NCBI RefSeq assembly: GCF_031312595.1
Contig: NZ_CP133592.1
Coordinates: 682,001-746,000 of the forward strand
Length of the DNA: 64,000 nucleotides
Origin: Methanolobus sediminis
Lineage (GTDB): Archaea > Halobacteriota > Methanosarcinia > Methanosarcinales > Methanosarcinaceae
Reading direction: 5' to 3'
The notes beneath the pieces are model-generated. The model was not told the origin of the DNA. It saw only the letters and a list, made by a program, of their open reading frames with translations, and ran no database searches. Position numbers and translations under genes: made by a program. Of this stretch, positions 36,401 to 45,317 are shown piece by piece; within the stretch, counting starts at the first letter, position 1, and every line of letters begins with the position of its first letter.

Positions 36401-36534
36401 CAATGCCGGATTACATGCTCGAGCAGATGCCAGATCTCATGCCGAATGCAATGGGTAATCTTCTGCCTAACATGCTTCCGCAGCTCATACCCCTACTGAC
36501 ACCGAAGATGATCGAGTATATCAAGACAAACTGA
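33487..36534 (+). CDS. FAD-linked oxidase/CCG Fe-S fusion (D-lactate dehydrogenase-like) with Met-rich tail
   Basis: 1015 residues. A GlcD-type FAD-binding domain (PRAGASSGYGGIIPTKGGI, TVGGWLAQNGVGYGSYEYG) and FAD-oxidase C domain occupy ~1-450. Two [4Fe-4S] motifs follow: CAQCGYCVNEC near 504 and CTTCEMCDYYC near 560. Two CCG domains follow (ACCGIP with CPACLLMW; CHIGRAG with CCGS and CPCC), as in HdrD/GlpC. Electrons from a hydroxy acid such as lactate or glycolate could pass through these clusters to heterodisulfide or a membrane carrier. Residues ~895-1015 are Met/Pro-rich and not part of those families. ATG at 33487 follows AGGGG. Confidence 0.87.
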   Translation: MANSKFELNEQQKKELSDIFGRGVNFKDKERHFYTHDVGALPSLIKTMVGKSKPAAIVKVRNEEKAVELINFARKYKIPVVPRAGASSGYGGIIPTKGGIIADVTPMRHIIDLDKDNLRVTVGAGAVWHNLEEKLNEEGLAVQAVPSSAMSATVGGWLAQNGVGYGSYEYGWSQDTMESARVVLPSGEVKDFSGEELKKIIGTMGTTGIITQVTLKLRKYEKTAAISAKFPDASSMKKAIKMVGEKKVPVWAVSFLNPQWADMKNKAPYKTHYGETVDDHRPELPLSYICNFAYPASRDVSALEGIIKEAGGEILPEEIAEHETQEWFRSMKVKRLGPSFIPAEVVVPVDKIDTVFNEIEKKIGLPVLVEGMVTKGDEAIILCFMPHSERSFKYNLAFPLALSIVKIAEENGGRIYASGLYFASQAEKVYRDRFKLIKDFKKQVDPDDIMNPETMTGKSLINTGLSMAKTFEPMARMVGNMSGVGHQEFKDEKGLPGDIISHAFTCAQCGYCVNECDQYYGRGWESQSPRGKWFFIKEYLAGKMPLDQEQVDTFLACTTCEMCDYYCQLDLPIERSWMTLRENFVQKRGMMTIPPFEIMAQSLDNQRNIWANYRVDRDKWIPDDLRPKIKDKAEIAYFAGCTASFVEKDVAVGTARLLDEAGIEFTTLGDKEACCGIPMLVAGKWDVFERILKMNIANMQKAGAKTVVTSCPACLLMWRTIYPQWAEKLGMEFDIEAKHYSEVLMDKLDVLKPKFKVPLNKTVAWHDSCHIGRAGAGVYDAPRELLKAIPGVKFKEMEHNREKALCCGSVVTLIDEPEIASKIGNVRLQEAVDQDADIMAALCPCCVVQFRVAARENNVNVEIQDLGALAARSLGYDIPDTTNDALAAWAVFEKMIDLMVPENMTDMMVELLPDMIGAMPSYMQAMMKTVKYVPGMDSLMKPMMPVMMPMLMPSIMPKVMPKMLKAVEKRVPMPDYMLEQMPDLMPNAMGNLLPNMLPQLIPLLTPKMIEYIKTN

Positions 36535-36560
36535 GGAATTAGATTTGTTTAAAATATGTG

Positions 36561-36592
36561 TGGCACTGATTTAAATCGGTGCCATTTTCTCT
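36561..36592 (+). terminator. Intrinsic terminator
   Basis: TGGCAC-GATT and AATC-GTGCCA form a 24-base hairpin (36561-36584) followed by TTTTCTCTTATA, just after the fusion gene. Confidence 0.7.
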
Positions 36593-36776
36593 TATATTAT
36601 ATCTTTTTGTAATTGATTGAAAGCATGATAATCAGTTTTTGCCTTGTTAAGGATTCCGATTAGTTGACATAATAGGAAAAAACTTCCTTCGCAAGATGCA
36701 AGTAAAACCGAGATTGCATATGAAAAAATTAGAGATTTTTAGAAAGCTATTGGAAACTTTTCCTTTATTAGGGTGT

Positions 36777-37064
36777 TTAGGAATCTGCCATTTTCCCACA
36801 TACTATACTACTAGTTCTTACAAACTGTTGTCTGTCAGTATCAAGATAGCCTACCCTATCATGAATACCTAATTTCCATTTCAGTTTTTGCATAAAGCTA
36901 ACATTATCTTTGTTTATAGGGTATCCACCATCAAGTCTATTATATGGGTAACTGCGTTCCTTCTGTGGCTTTACATATTCCTCATAAGGCATTCCATTAA
37001 GTTCCAGCTTTGGTGGTGTGTATGCCTGCTCTATTTTTCTCATTAGATTTTTATTCAATTCCAT
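36777..37064 (-). CDS. Hypothetical protein, possibly a fragment
   Basis: About 95 residues from Met at 37064 (open frame extends to 37106). It is basic and hydrophilic (MELNKNLMRKIEQAYTPPKL; DGGYPINKDNVSFMQKLKWK), with no recognised domain, signal or membrane segment. It lies in an AT-rich patch (36.6-38.4 kb) holding a lipoprotein and short ORFs. No SD is obvious. It may be a small accessory gene or the end of a decayed one. Confidence 0.4.
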   Translation of the reverse strand: MELNKNLMRKIEQAYTPPKLELNGMPYEEYVKPQKERSYPYNRLDGGYPINKDNVSFMQKLKWKLGIHDRVGYLDTDRQQFVRTSSIVCGKMADS

Positions 37065-37172
37065 CACTTCTATATTTGGCAGAAGCTGACAAGCTTGAAA
37101 ATTCAAACGAAATAATCAAGTTAATATCAAATAAAGTCAATAGATAATATCAAAGGTTATGGGGTGGCTGAT

Positions 37173-37757
37173 ATGAAAAAGCTATTGATAATTTGTATTT
37201 TGATAGCCTGTTTACTCTTTTCAGGTTGTGTTGGTAATGAAGATGAAAGTACTTCTGAAACTTCAGAAATAGGTCAAGTTCCCGATTTGATAATTAAACC
37301 AAGTGATGTTCCTGGATTTACATTAGATGATTATACGTTTCTAGCAGTTTCAAAAAGCAATTCTTATGAATTCGGCAATTCGACTACACCGTATACAGAT
37401 ACTTTACCATCAGGTACTCGAAATGTAGGAGAAACGTCAGTTTGGTCTGATGCAACTGAGCATAAGATTAGTTGCAGTATAGAGAAATATGATTCTGACA
37501 TAGGACTCACTGAATATATTGACAAAGAAGAAGAAGCAGCAAGTAAAAGTGGGCACACATATGGTACTTGTACCATTGGAGATATTTGCTTTTATCGATA
37601 CGTTGAACCATACCCAGGCATCATAATAACTTGGTTATCTGTCATTACCTCAAATAATGAACTAATAAGGGTGACCATTGTCGACGAAAATGATAAAAGT
37701 CTGGATGAGGCAATCAGAATTGCTACAATAATCGAAGGTAGGGTCTTAAGTGATTAA
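37173..37757 (+). CDS. Lipoprotein of unknown function
   Basis: 194 residues from ATG at 37173 with GGGGTGG five bases upstream, preferred to GTG 37164. The signal peptide MKKLLIICILIACLLFSGC has a clean lipobox, then a short Glu/Ser/Thr linker. A globular domain follows (PSDVPGFTLDDYTFLAVSKS, SCSIEKYDSDIGLTEYIDKE, CTIGDICFYRYVEPYPG). It resembles methanogen surface lipoproteins with a DUF-type ligand fold; no catalytic motif is seen. Confidence 0.75.
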   Translation: MKKLLIICILIACLLFSGCVGNEDESTSETSEIGQVPDLIIKPSDVPGFTLDDYTFLAVSKSNSYEFGNSTTPYTDTLPSGTRNVGETSVWSDATEHKISCSIEKYDSDIGLTEYIDKEEEAASKSGHTYGTCTIGDICFYRYVEPYPGIIITWLSVITSNNELIRVTIVDENDKSLDEAIRIATIIEGRVLSD

Positions 37758-37917
37758 TCTAGCTACTTTCATTTTTTGATTTCCTTTTATTGGCGGTCTA
37801 AGTTAATCTCCACCCCCATACAACAAAGGCTTCCAGTGTGTTAATTTCCCTTGGCCTAGTTGCATTTGGATGAATACCTTTGTAGTCTCAATCTTCAGGA
37901 AATCCATTTAAGACCCA
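37758..37917. other. Gene-poor AT-rich stretch
   Basis: No convincing gene. The minus strand contains a short readable frame ending near 37805 (HWKPLLYGGGD) that may be a protein remnant, but nothing identifies it. Confidence 0.3.
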
Positions 37918-38036
37918 CTAAGCGGTATTATCTATTTTCTTAAGCTTTTCCCATGCTGCTTCTTCGTCCTCGGCATACGCAACACCTATGTCTGCACTGT
38001 AGACTCTAATATGTTTTCCCATACGTATAATTTCAT
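37918..38036 (-). pseudogene. Small frameshifted ORF
   Basis: A start MKLYVW (ATG 38036, SD AAGGA) and a downstream frame GKHIRVYSADIGVAYAEDEE ending EKLKKIDNTA are offset by one base at a GGG run (38017-38019). One extra G would give a single 39-residue protein. The alternative is a 34-residue ORF from ATG 38022 alone. It directly follows the 86-residue ORF at 38060. No family recognised. Confidence 0.35.
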
Positions 38037-38059
38037 GATATCTTCCTTTATTTGGAGAA

Positions 38060-38320
38060 TTATTCAGGCTTCCATCCTTCCAAATGTTCTATATCAGGAC
38101 AAATAGGGAAAAGAGGACTTAAATACTCTATTAGTTCTTTCTTTGCTTCTTCTTCTGTGACTTCATTATAAAATATGATCCCCTCCCTTTCTTCTTTGAC
38201 TGTGTTAAAGGCAGACCTTATACTAGACTTTATTATAATCTCACTTCCTTGTTTGGCGATTAATGAATCAAAATCATTAAGATTCAACCAAATGAAAATC
38301 CCATAATGAAATAAGTCCAC
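38060..38320 (-). CDS. Hypothetical protein
   Basis: 86 residues: MDLFHYGIFIWLNLNDFDSL then a mostly helical, acidic part (VTEEEAKKELIEYLSPLFP) ending HLEGWKPE. No known domain. The gene ends 23 bases before the small frameshifted ORF on the same strand, so they may share a transcript. Weak upstream signals; composition is plausible for a real gene in the AT-rich patch. Confidence 0.45.
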   Translation of the reverse strand: MDLFHYGIFIWLNLNDFDSLIAKQGSEIIIKSSIRSAFNTVKEEREGIIFYNEVTEEEAKKELIEYLSPLFPICPDIEHLEGWKPE

Positions 38321-38463
38321 TTTATATGTGTTATTCTTTCATTTATGGTCATTTTCTCAATCTCTTTTACTTGGCGAAACAGGAAGTATCACCTATTCAA
38401 TAACAAAGCTCAAAAAAATAAAATAAAGAGATAAAAGGCTATTTTGCCTTTTAATAAAAAAAC

Positions 38464-38658
38464 TTACTTCTTAATAGGCTGGTCAGGCGTTACACCATAG
38501 TATTCTGTTCTTGCCTTGCCCCATGGACAACCTTTTGAACCAAAAATTTTGAGTTCAATGTTCTGGATAGCTTTGAAAAAGCCATTTCCGGCACGTGCAC
38601 CTTTGCATACAAGACAGTAGTTCTCACAGAATACTGGAGCTTTCTTCTGGTCTGTCAC
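38464..38658 (-). CDS. Small Cys-rich protein linked to flavodoxin
   Basis: 64 residues from GTG at 38658 behind the strong SD GGAGGGG. Cysteines are arranged as CENYCLVCKGARAGNG near residues 11-26 and CPWGKART near 44, four in total, suitable for a metal or Fe-S centre. The protein is basic and soluble. The flavodoxin gene lies 78 bases upstream on the same strand, so an electron-transfer pair is plausible (inference). I do not recognise a named family. Confidence 0.65.
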   Translation of the reverse strand: MTDQKKAPVFCENYCLVCKGARAGNGFFKAIQNIELKIFGSKGCPWGKARTEYYGVTPDQPIKK

Positions 38659-38736
38659 TAATTATCCCCTCCGTTCGTTTCTCAGTTGTTAAAATATTTA
38701 TTCGTTTTTCCAGATAAAGATAAGTCAGACAGGTAA

Positions 38737-39231
38737 TTATAATTTAGCCTGGATTTCCTTTGCGAATTCTTTTGCCTTCTGGACACGGGATGCATCAGGT
38801 TGTCCCTTTGTGGATGGGCCCATTTCACCGAATGCTTTCATCTGTGGGTCTTCTGCCTGAAGGAGCATATCAATTACAGGCTGTGCGAGTTCTCCCTGGC
38901 AGTCAAATGAACCGAGGAAATTTGCACTGGCTGCTGCTTCCTTGCATGAGCCTGTCCATGAGTGGATTGCCTCAAAACCTTCTGGAACTGCGTGGGTCAT
39001 GAATATTGCAATATTCTTGCCTGCGGTCTTATCGGTTATGAATGACTTTACCTTTGCAGGAATGTCAAACTGCATTACAGGGAATCCGATAAATGCAAGG
39101 TCATAGCCTTCAAGGTCTGCAACGTCATTGATTGGCTTGATATCTTTCTCGCCTTCAAGTTCACCATAAATAGCTTCTGCGATTCTTTTTGTGTTTCCGG
39201 TCTGGCTCAGGTATGTAACAAGTGTCTTCAT
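38737..39231 (-). CDS. Flavodoxin-family protein
   Basis: 164 residues. The FMN phosphate loop YLSQTGNTKRIAEAI is at residues ~7-21. GFPVMQFDIPAKVKSF and MTHAVPEGF correspond to the isoalloxazine-contact loops. It is a short-chain flavodoxin-like electron carrier or NAD(P)H:quinone-type reductase in the cytoplasm. ATG at 39231. The small Cys-rich protein follows on the same strand. Confidence 0.88.
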   Translation of the reverse strand: MKTLVTYLSQTGNTKRIAEAIYGELEGEKDIKPINDVADLEGYDLAFIGFPVMQFDIPAKVKSFITDKTAGKNIAIFMTHAVPEGFEAIHSWTGSCKEAAASANFLGSFDCQGELAQPVIDMLLQAEDPQMKAFGEMGPSTKGQPDASRVQKAKEFAKEIQAKL

Positions 39232-39419
39232 TTTAGATGCCTCTATATTTGGATAAATAATGTAGTTACTATAGATTTATATAGATAAGCGTTAGGAAAC
39301 TGTAGTGTTCTTGCTGTGATACAATAAAATGACCCTGACAAATAAAATATACACAGTAGTGTTCAAAAAAAGAACATTCAGCTATTCTGATTGATACTAT
39401 CAATAATAATGGAAATTGA

Positions 39420-41759
39420 TCAATACTTAAATTCATAATCTAGAGGAATAGTAAACATAAAAATACTGCCTTCACCAACATTACTTTCAACCCATATATT
39501 GCCACCATGCATCTCCACAAATTTTTTGGAAAGAGCAAGGCCCAGTCCTGTACCTTCATGTTTCCGGGTCAGAGATGGGTTCAGTTGTTTAAACGGCTGA
39601 AAGAGTTTGTCCATATCATTAACTGCAATTCCAATTCCAGTATCCTGTACACTAATTTGAACGGAATCATCCTGCAAAATTGCCCTGACAGAGACACTGC
39701 CTTTTTCAGGGGTAAATTTAATAGCATTGCTGAGAAGGTTTGCCAGGATCTGTTTGAACTTGGTCCTGTCTGCAACGATCATTTTCAATTCAGGATCAAT
39801 ATCAATACACAGATTTATTTTGTTCTTATCTGCAAGAGAGTTAAGTACACTAGCAACCCCATAAATAACATCGGAAACTTCGAATTTCTCATAAATGAGT
39901 TCACTTTCCCCAGCCTCTATCTTAGAAATATCCAGTATATCATTAATGAGTTCCAAAAGGTGTTTTCCGGCATTGGAAACGTGGCCGATATAATTGGTCT
40001 GTTTTTGATTTAAGTCGCCGGCTATCCCCTCCAGCAGCACATCCGAAAAACCGATAATGGCAGTCAGAGGAGTCCTTAATTCATGGCTCATGGTAGCCAG
40101 AAATTCACTCTTTACTTTGTTAGCATTCTCAGCAGCAATTTTAGCAGCCAGAAGCTCTCTTTCAACCTTCTTACGCAGACTAATGTCACGACATACACAA
40201 AACAGCATTCTTCTTCCACCAAAAGTGGCTGAATTTGCATTGATCTCTACATCTATAATACTGCCATCTTTACTTTGTAGCTGTGATTCATAAAGAGACT
40301 TATTTTTATCAGTGATCTGAAGCATTTCCTGTATCTGTTCAGGAGTATGAGAAGTATCACAGTCCCATATAGATAACAATTGCATTTCTTCATGGGAATA
40401 ACCAAGCATATCCGCATAACGTGGATTTGCCTCGATTACTTTCCCGTCCTGTCCAATAATGACGATACCATCGCTAGACTGCTCCATTAAAAGACGACGC
40501 CATCGGGCTTCCTCTGATATCTTTATTTCAGCTTGTTTTTGCTCAGTTATATCCTGAAGTGAACCAGTTACTTTCACAACTTTCCCTTCGGACATTTTCG
40601 GATAGGCGATTATACGAACCCATTTATGATTTCCCTTTGCGGTTAGCAATTCCAGTTCCAGATCTTCTGCATAACCCATTTCCAGTACTTTAACCATGGC
40701 ATCTTTCAGGACCTTTCTGGAAGTTGAAGAATAAAGTTCCAATAACAATCCAACATTTACAGTAGAATTCGAATCAATTTCATGGATCCTGGCAACTTCG
40801 TTGGTCCATGTTATCGATCCAGTAGCTATGTCATATTCCCAGGCTCCTACATGGGCTATTTTACCTACTTGATTCAAAAGGGATTTTCGTTCCCGGAGCT
40901 TGGTCTTTGTTCTTTTATATTCCGTGATGTCCTGAAGAACACCTATTATGATATTTTTTTCAGGATAATACTCAGCTACGGAGTGTATAATACGTATGGA
41001 ATCATCATTTTGCCTTTTTATTTTAAATTGCACATCATAAGGGATATTTCGCGTTATCAGATCATCCAGGGCTTTGTCGAGCATCGGAAGATAGTGGGAT
41101 AATGGGATTTTTTTAATATGATCTCTTGTTACAATCTTATCTTCAAGTCCATATATCCTTCTTGTTGTCTGTGAAAGAGCAACTTTTCCGGAGGACAGAT
41201 CCATTTCCCATTTCCCTATATCCTTAAGTCTTTGTATGGCTGAAAGTTGCATTTTTTTCAACTTGTTATCTACAAACTCGTTTTCTACGACATCATAAAC
41301 GATGTAGTAAAGAAAAGTGCATGATTCTGATCTGATCGTACCGCTGTATACTTTTACATCCCTGATATCACCATTTGCAAGGAAATGTTTGAGGAAAAGG
41401 TAATCCCTGTTTTCATTTTCTGCTTTTTTTGATTCCATTTTGATATACTCAGCTGAAAATACATTGATCTGATCTATTTTCTTGCAGGTAATCTCTTCAA
41501 CTGTCCAGCCATAATAATTGCAGGCTGCTTTGTTTGCATCAATTATATTCGAACTGTCAGAATCAACAAGTAACATTATAACATTATTTTCTGCAAAAAA
41601 GAATTTATATAAATAATCACTATTATAATGAGAGATACCGTCAGGAATATCCTTGTCAGGTAACCCGCTGATCTGGGAACCATTTACCGAATGGTCTTTG
41701 TTCATAATATGTGTACACATATCTTCATCATAAAGACATTTGTCATATATATTACTCAT
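39420..41759 (-). CDS. Cytoplasmic multi-PAS sensor histidine kinase
   Basis: 779 residues without membrane segments. About four PAS/PAC units occupy residues ~45-530 (for example LVDSDSSNIIDANKAACNYYG, VGKIAHVGAWEYDIATGSIT, DGIVIIGQDGKVIEANPRYADMLGYS). HisKA then carries ATMSHELRTPLTAIIGF (His near 554). HATPase follows with NLLSNAIKFTPEKG, VQDTGIGIA, and GTGLGLALSKKFVEMHGG. It should integrate redox or ligand signals via PAS domains. It has no receiver domain and no adjacent response regulator, typical of methanogen orphan kinases. Confidence 0.92.
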   Translation of the reverse strand: MSNIYDKCLYDEDMCTHIMNKDHSVNGSQISGLPDKDIPDGISHYNSDYLYKFFFAENNVIMLLVDSDSSNIIDANKAACNYYGWTVEEITCKKIDQINVFSAEYIKMESKKAENENRDYLFLKHFLANGDIRDVKVYSGTIRSESCTFLYYIVYDVVENEFVDNKLKKMQLSAIQRLKDIGKWEMDLSSGKVALSQTTRRIYGLEDKIVTRDHIKKIPLSHYLPMLDKALDDLITRNIPYDVQFKIKRQNDDSIRIIHSVAEYYPEKNIIIGVLQDITEYKRTKTKLRERKSLLNQVGKIAHVGAWEYDIATGSITWTNEVARIHEIDSNSTVNVGLLLELYSSTSRKVLKDAMVKVLEMGYAEDLELELLTAKGNHKWVRIIAYPKMSEGKVVKVTGSLQDITEQKQAEIKISEEARWRRLLMEQSSDGIVIIGQDGKVIEANPRYADMLGYSHEEMQLLSIWDCDTSHTPEQIQEMLQITDKNKSLYESQLQSKDGSIIDVEINANSATFGGRRMLFCVCRDISLRKKVERELLAAKIAAENANKVKSEFLATMSHELRTPLTAIIGFSDVLLEGIAGDLNQKQTNYIGHVSNAGKHLLELINDILDISKIEAGESELIYEKFEVSDVIYGVASVLNSLADKNKINLCIDIDPELKMIVADRTKFKQILANLLSNAIKFTPEKGSVSVRAILQDDSVQISVQDTGIGIAVNDMDKLFQPFKQLNPSLTRKHEGTGLGLALSKKFVEMHGGNIWVESNVGEGSIFMFTIPLDYEFKY

Positions 41760-42268
41760 AGGACTCTGCGCTCCGTTTTAGACTGCAATATCCTCCCATA
41801 TGAACTCATATCTGCCATACCCTGTTCTAACAATGGCACTTTCCAGTCATGGATATGAGGGCATATATCAACAAAGAACCCGTGAAGACATTTTAAGGTT
41901 AAACCAATATAAATGAGTTTTTGTTGAGCAGAAAACAATACATAATCTGCGAATGTCATGTACTAAATCAAATTGAACGGGGAAGATATTCGTAACATTA
42001 CAAAACAGAGGAAAAAGAAGCGAGTTTTAATTCATTATCTAAAATAAGATTAATACTTTCACCCCGCTTACATCTCCAATATATACCAAATACTACAATT
42101 GTCAATACATGACAGAGTTTGAAAGGAAAGTGAAGCTAATCACCACGATCAGAAGTATTCAGAAAAAGAGTGCTGCTTCCAGAGATAAAGACAAAAAGCA
42201 GGCTTTTTTTCTGAAATTTGTTCGTCATACCGCAAACTATACTTATTATTCAGGCATCAGAGTTAACA
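41760..42268. promoter_or_regulatory. Intergenic region upstream of uvrA
   Basis: About 500 bases. A TATA tract (CCAATATATACC, near 42076-42086) would start a transcript near 42105-42109. This gives uvrA a leader of about 160 bases or starts a leaderless 69-codon ORF (42109-42318) that overlaps uvrA in another frame. I do not call that ORF. Confidence 0.35.
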
Positions 42269-45097
42269 ATGTCTTTGAGCAGCATCAGGATAAAGGGTGC
42301 CAAAGAGCACAATCTTAAGAATATCGACCTTACCCTTCCACGTGATAAGCTTATAGTCATCACAGGACTTAGCGGGTCAGGAAAATCATCGCTTGCTTTT
42401 GATACGATTTACGCTGAAGGACAGCGCAGGTATGTCGAGTCTCTTTCGGCATACGCAAGGCAGTTCCTCGGGCTTATGGAAAAACCGGATGTTGAATACA
42501 TTGAAGGACTTTCTCCTGCAATTTCCATAGAGCAGAAGACAACAAGCAAAAATCCGCGCTCCACTGTAGGTACCGTTACTGAGATCTATGACTACCTAAG
42601 ACTGCTCTTTGCCCGCATAGGCATAAGGCACTGTCCTGAATGCGGACGCATAATTGAAACTCAAAGTATCGACCAGATAGTTGACAGCATCATGAACCTG
42701 CGAGAGGGTACAAAGATACACGTGCTTGCTCCACTGGTGAGAGAAAGAAAAGGAGAATATAAGAAACTCCTTCTTGACCTGCGCAGCGAAGGTTTCACAA
42801 GAGTACGTGTGGACGGTGAAATTCAGCTGCTGGAAGATGCCGAGAATATAGAGCTTGGCCGCTACTTCAAACACAACATAGACATTGTAGTTGACAGGCT
42901 TGTTATCAAAGAAGGTATTGAAGAAAGAATTTCCGATTCGGTTGAAACTGCGCTTGAAAAAAGCGGAGGGACCATCACCATACAGGTTCTTGACGGAGAA
43001 GAGCTTACGTTCAGTGAGAAACTTGCATGTCCCGAGTGTAGTATCGGTTTTGAAGAAATGGAGCCGGCTGCATTCTCATTCAACAGTCCGCAGGGAGCAT
43101 GTCCTGAATGTCATGGTCTTGGAACCTCTATGGAATTTGACCCCGATTTGATTGTTCCAGATAAAACACTCTCCCTGAACGAAGGTGCAGTGGAACCATG
43201 GTACAGCAAAAAATCCGATGGCTATTATATGCAGTCACTGCAATCCCTTGCAAATTATCTTGGGTTTTACATGGATGTACCCTTTGAAGAACTTGACCCG
43301 GAGATCCAGCACATCATATTCTATGGTAGTGAGGAGCTTATCCCGTTTGTCCATGTTGGAAGGAATGGCGGCATGTGGAAGCACAAGGGACGCTTCAAAG
43401 GAGTTATTGCAAACCTTTCCAAAACCTATGAAGGCACTGAATCCGAAAATAGCAAGGAAAGGATGAGCAGGTACATCAGTACCAAACCCTGTCTTACATG
43501 CCATGGAAGAAGACTGAAACCGGTTACACTTGCAGTAACCATTGATGGCAGGAACATCATAGACACAACCGAAATGTCCGTTGAAGAGGCTCTGGAATTC
43601 TTCAAGGAGCTTGAACCAAAGCTCAATGACAGGGAATACACTATTGCCCGCCTTATACTCAAAGAGATAAAGGCAAGGCTTGGGTTCCTTGTTGATGTGG
43701 GACTTGATTACCTTACATTAAGCCGGTCGGCAGCCACTCTCTCCGGTGGCGAAGCACAGCGTATCAGGCTTGCTACACAAATTGGTTCAAGTCTTATGGG
43801 TGTGCTATACATCCTTGATGAACCAAGTATTGGTCTTCACCAGAGAGACAATCTAAGACTTATAACAACCCTGAAGCACCTCAGGGATATTGGAAACACT
43901 GTTCTTGTTGTAGAACATGATGAAGAGACCATATGCAACTCAGACTATGTTGTTGACATGGGACCAGGAGCAGGTATTCACGGCGGCGAGATCGTTGCTG
44001 AAGGAACTCCAAAGGAAATAATGAAAAACAGGGAGTCCACTACAGGAAAATACCTGAGTGGAAAATTAAAGATCGAGATACCAGATATAAGAAGAGAATC
44101 AACAGGCACCATGATACTTCGAGGTGCAAGCCAGAACAATCTCAAAAATGTGGATGTTGAATTCCCACTTGGGGTATTGGTCTGTGTTACTGGGGTATCG
44201 GGGTCCGGAAAAAGTACACTTATCAATGAAACTCTTAACAAGGTGCTTGCAAAGCAACTCAACAAGGCAAGAGACACACCTGGTAAATACAGTTCGATTG
44301 AAGGACTGGAATACGTTGACAAGGTCATAACCATAGACCAGTCACCTATCGGACGCACACCTAGGTCAAATCCGGCAACCTATACCAATCTTTTTACTCC
44401 GATAAGGGAACTCTTTGCACAAACAAAGATGGCACGTGCCAGAGGTTACAAACAAGGAAGGTTCAGTTTCAATGTCCGTGGCGGCCGCTGTGAAGCATGC
44501 TCAGGTGATGGAATAATCACTATAGAAATGCACTTCCTGCCGGATGTTTATGTTCCATGTGAAGTGTGTCATGGAAAACGTTACAACAGGGAGACACTGG
44601 AAGTCACCTACAAGGATAAGAATATTGCAGAAGTCCTTGACATGACTGTTGAAGAAGCTCTGGAATTCTTTGAAAACGTACCCACTATAAGCCGTAAACT
44701 TCAGACACTTAACGATGTGGGACTTGGATACATTAAACTTGGACAGTCTTCTACTACATTATCCGGTGGGGAAGCCCAGAGAGTGAAACTTGCAACAGAA
44801 CTTAGCAAACGTTCTACGGGCAAGACTGTTTACATACTTGATGAACCTACAACCGGACTTCATTTTGATGATGTGAAAAAGCTCCTTGAAGTGCTTCAGA
44901 GACTTGTAGAAGCAGGAAACACTGTTATTGTCATCGAGCATAACCTTGATGTTATCAAAACCGCAGACTGGCTCATTGACCTTGGACCTGAAGGTGGAGA
45001 CCGTGGTGGTGAGATTATCGCACAGGGAACCCCGGAAGAAGTTTCAAAGAATAATATTTCATACACAGGCCAGTTCCTGAAGAAAATATTAGAATGA
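42269..45097 (+). CDS. uvrA: Excinuclease ABC subunit A
   Basis: 942 residues from the Met beginning [16 protein letters not shown]; the frame's earlier Met at 42218 adds 17 residues atypical of UvrA. Two ABC ATPase modules: Walker [15 protein letters not shown] and [13 protein letters not shown], signatures [14 protein letters not shown] and [14 protein letters not shown]. Zinc modules include [14 protein letters not shown]...CPECHG and CEACSGDG...CEVCHGKR. It recognises DNA damage and loads UvrB in nucleotide excision repair. uvrB and uvrC are not in the window. No SD is obvious. Confidence 0.96.
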   Translation: MSLSSIRIKGAKEHNLKNIDLTLPRDKLIVITGLSGSGKSSLAFDTIYAEGQRRYVESLSAYARQFLGLMEKPDVEYIEGLSPAISIEQKTTSKNPRSTVGTVTEIYDYLRLLFARIGIRHCPECGRIIETQSIDQIVDSIMNLREGTKIHVLAPLVRERKGEYKKLLLDLRSEGFTRVRVDGEIQLLEDAENIELGRYFKHNIDIVVDRLVIKEGIEERISDSVETALEKSGGTITIQVLDGEELTFSEKLACPECSIGFEEMEPAAFSFNSPQGACPECHGLGTSMEFDPDLIVPDKTLSLNEGAVEPWYSKKSDGYYMQSLQSLANYLGFYMDVPFEELDPEIQHIIFYGSEELIPFVHVGRNGGMWKHKGRFKGVIANLSKTYEGTESENSKERMSRYISTKPCLTCHGRRLKPVTLAVTIDGRNIIDTTEMSVEEALEFFKELEPKLNDREYTIARLILKEIKARLGFLVDVGLDYLTLSRSAATLSGGEAQRIRLATQIGSSLMGVLYILDEPSIGLHQRDNLRLITTLKHLRDIGNTVLVVEHDEETICNSDYVVDMGPGAGIHGGEIVAEGTPKEIMKNRESTTGKYLSGKLKIEIPDIRRESTGTMILRGASQNNLKNVDVEFPLGVLVCVTGVSGSGKSTLINETLNKVLAKQLNKARDTPGKYSSIEGLEYVDKVITIDQSPIGRTPRSNPATYTNLFTPIRELFAQTKMARARGYKQGRFSFNVRGGRCEACSGDGIITIEMHFLPDVYVPCEVCHGKRYNRETLEVTYKDKNIAEVLDMTVEEALEFFENVPTISRKLQTLNDVGLGYIKLGQSSTTLSGGEAQRVKLATELSKRSTGKTVYILDEPTTGLHFDDVKKLLEVLQRLVEAGNTVIVIEHNLDVIKTADWLIDLGPEGGDRGGEIIAQGTPEEVSKNNISYTGQFLKKILE

Positions 45098-45317
45098 GAT
45101 TAACATTAAAACTTGACTATATACAGTGATGGATATTCTTTGGTATCCAGAAAACAGTATAATTCAAATGATTCAACTAAAAAAGAGAAAGCATGGATAT
45201 AATACTGATTTATATAATTGGAGAAACTATAGTAATCTTAATTGGCATTCCTAAAAAAAATAGAACTGACATATGATAAAATCATGAGCCTGAAAAGAGT
45301 TTCGGCAATAAATCAAT
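45098..45317. other. Intergenic region
   Basis: About 220 bases with TATA-like tracts (near 45210) for the hybrid kinase gene; no terminator or other gene was recognised. Confidence 0.35.

Noticed and set aside
42109-42318. 69-codon ORF at leaderless spacing from a TATA box, overlapping uvrA
   Set aside because: It has no recognisable protein character and overlaps the N-terminus of uvrA in another frame; the TATA box more simply serves uvrA. Translation data would be needed to revive it.
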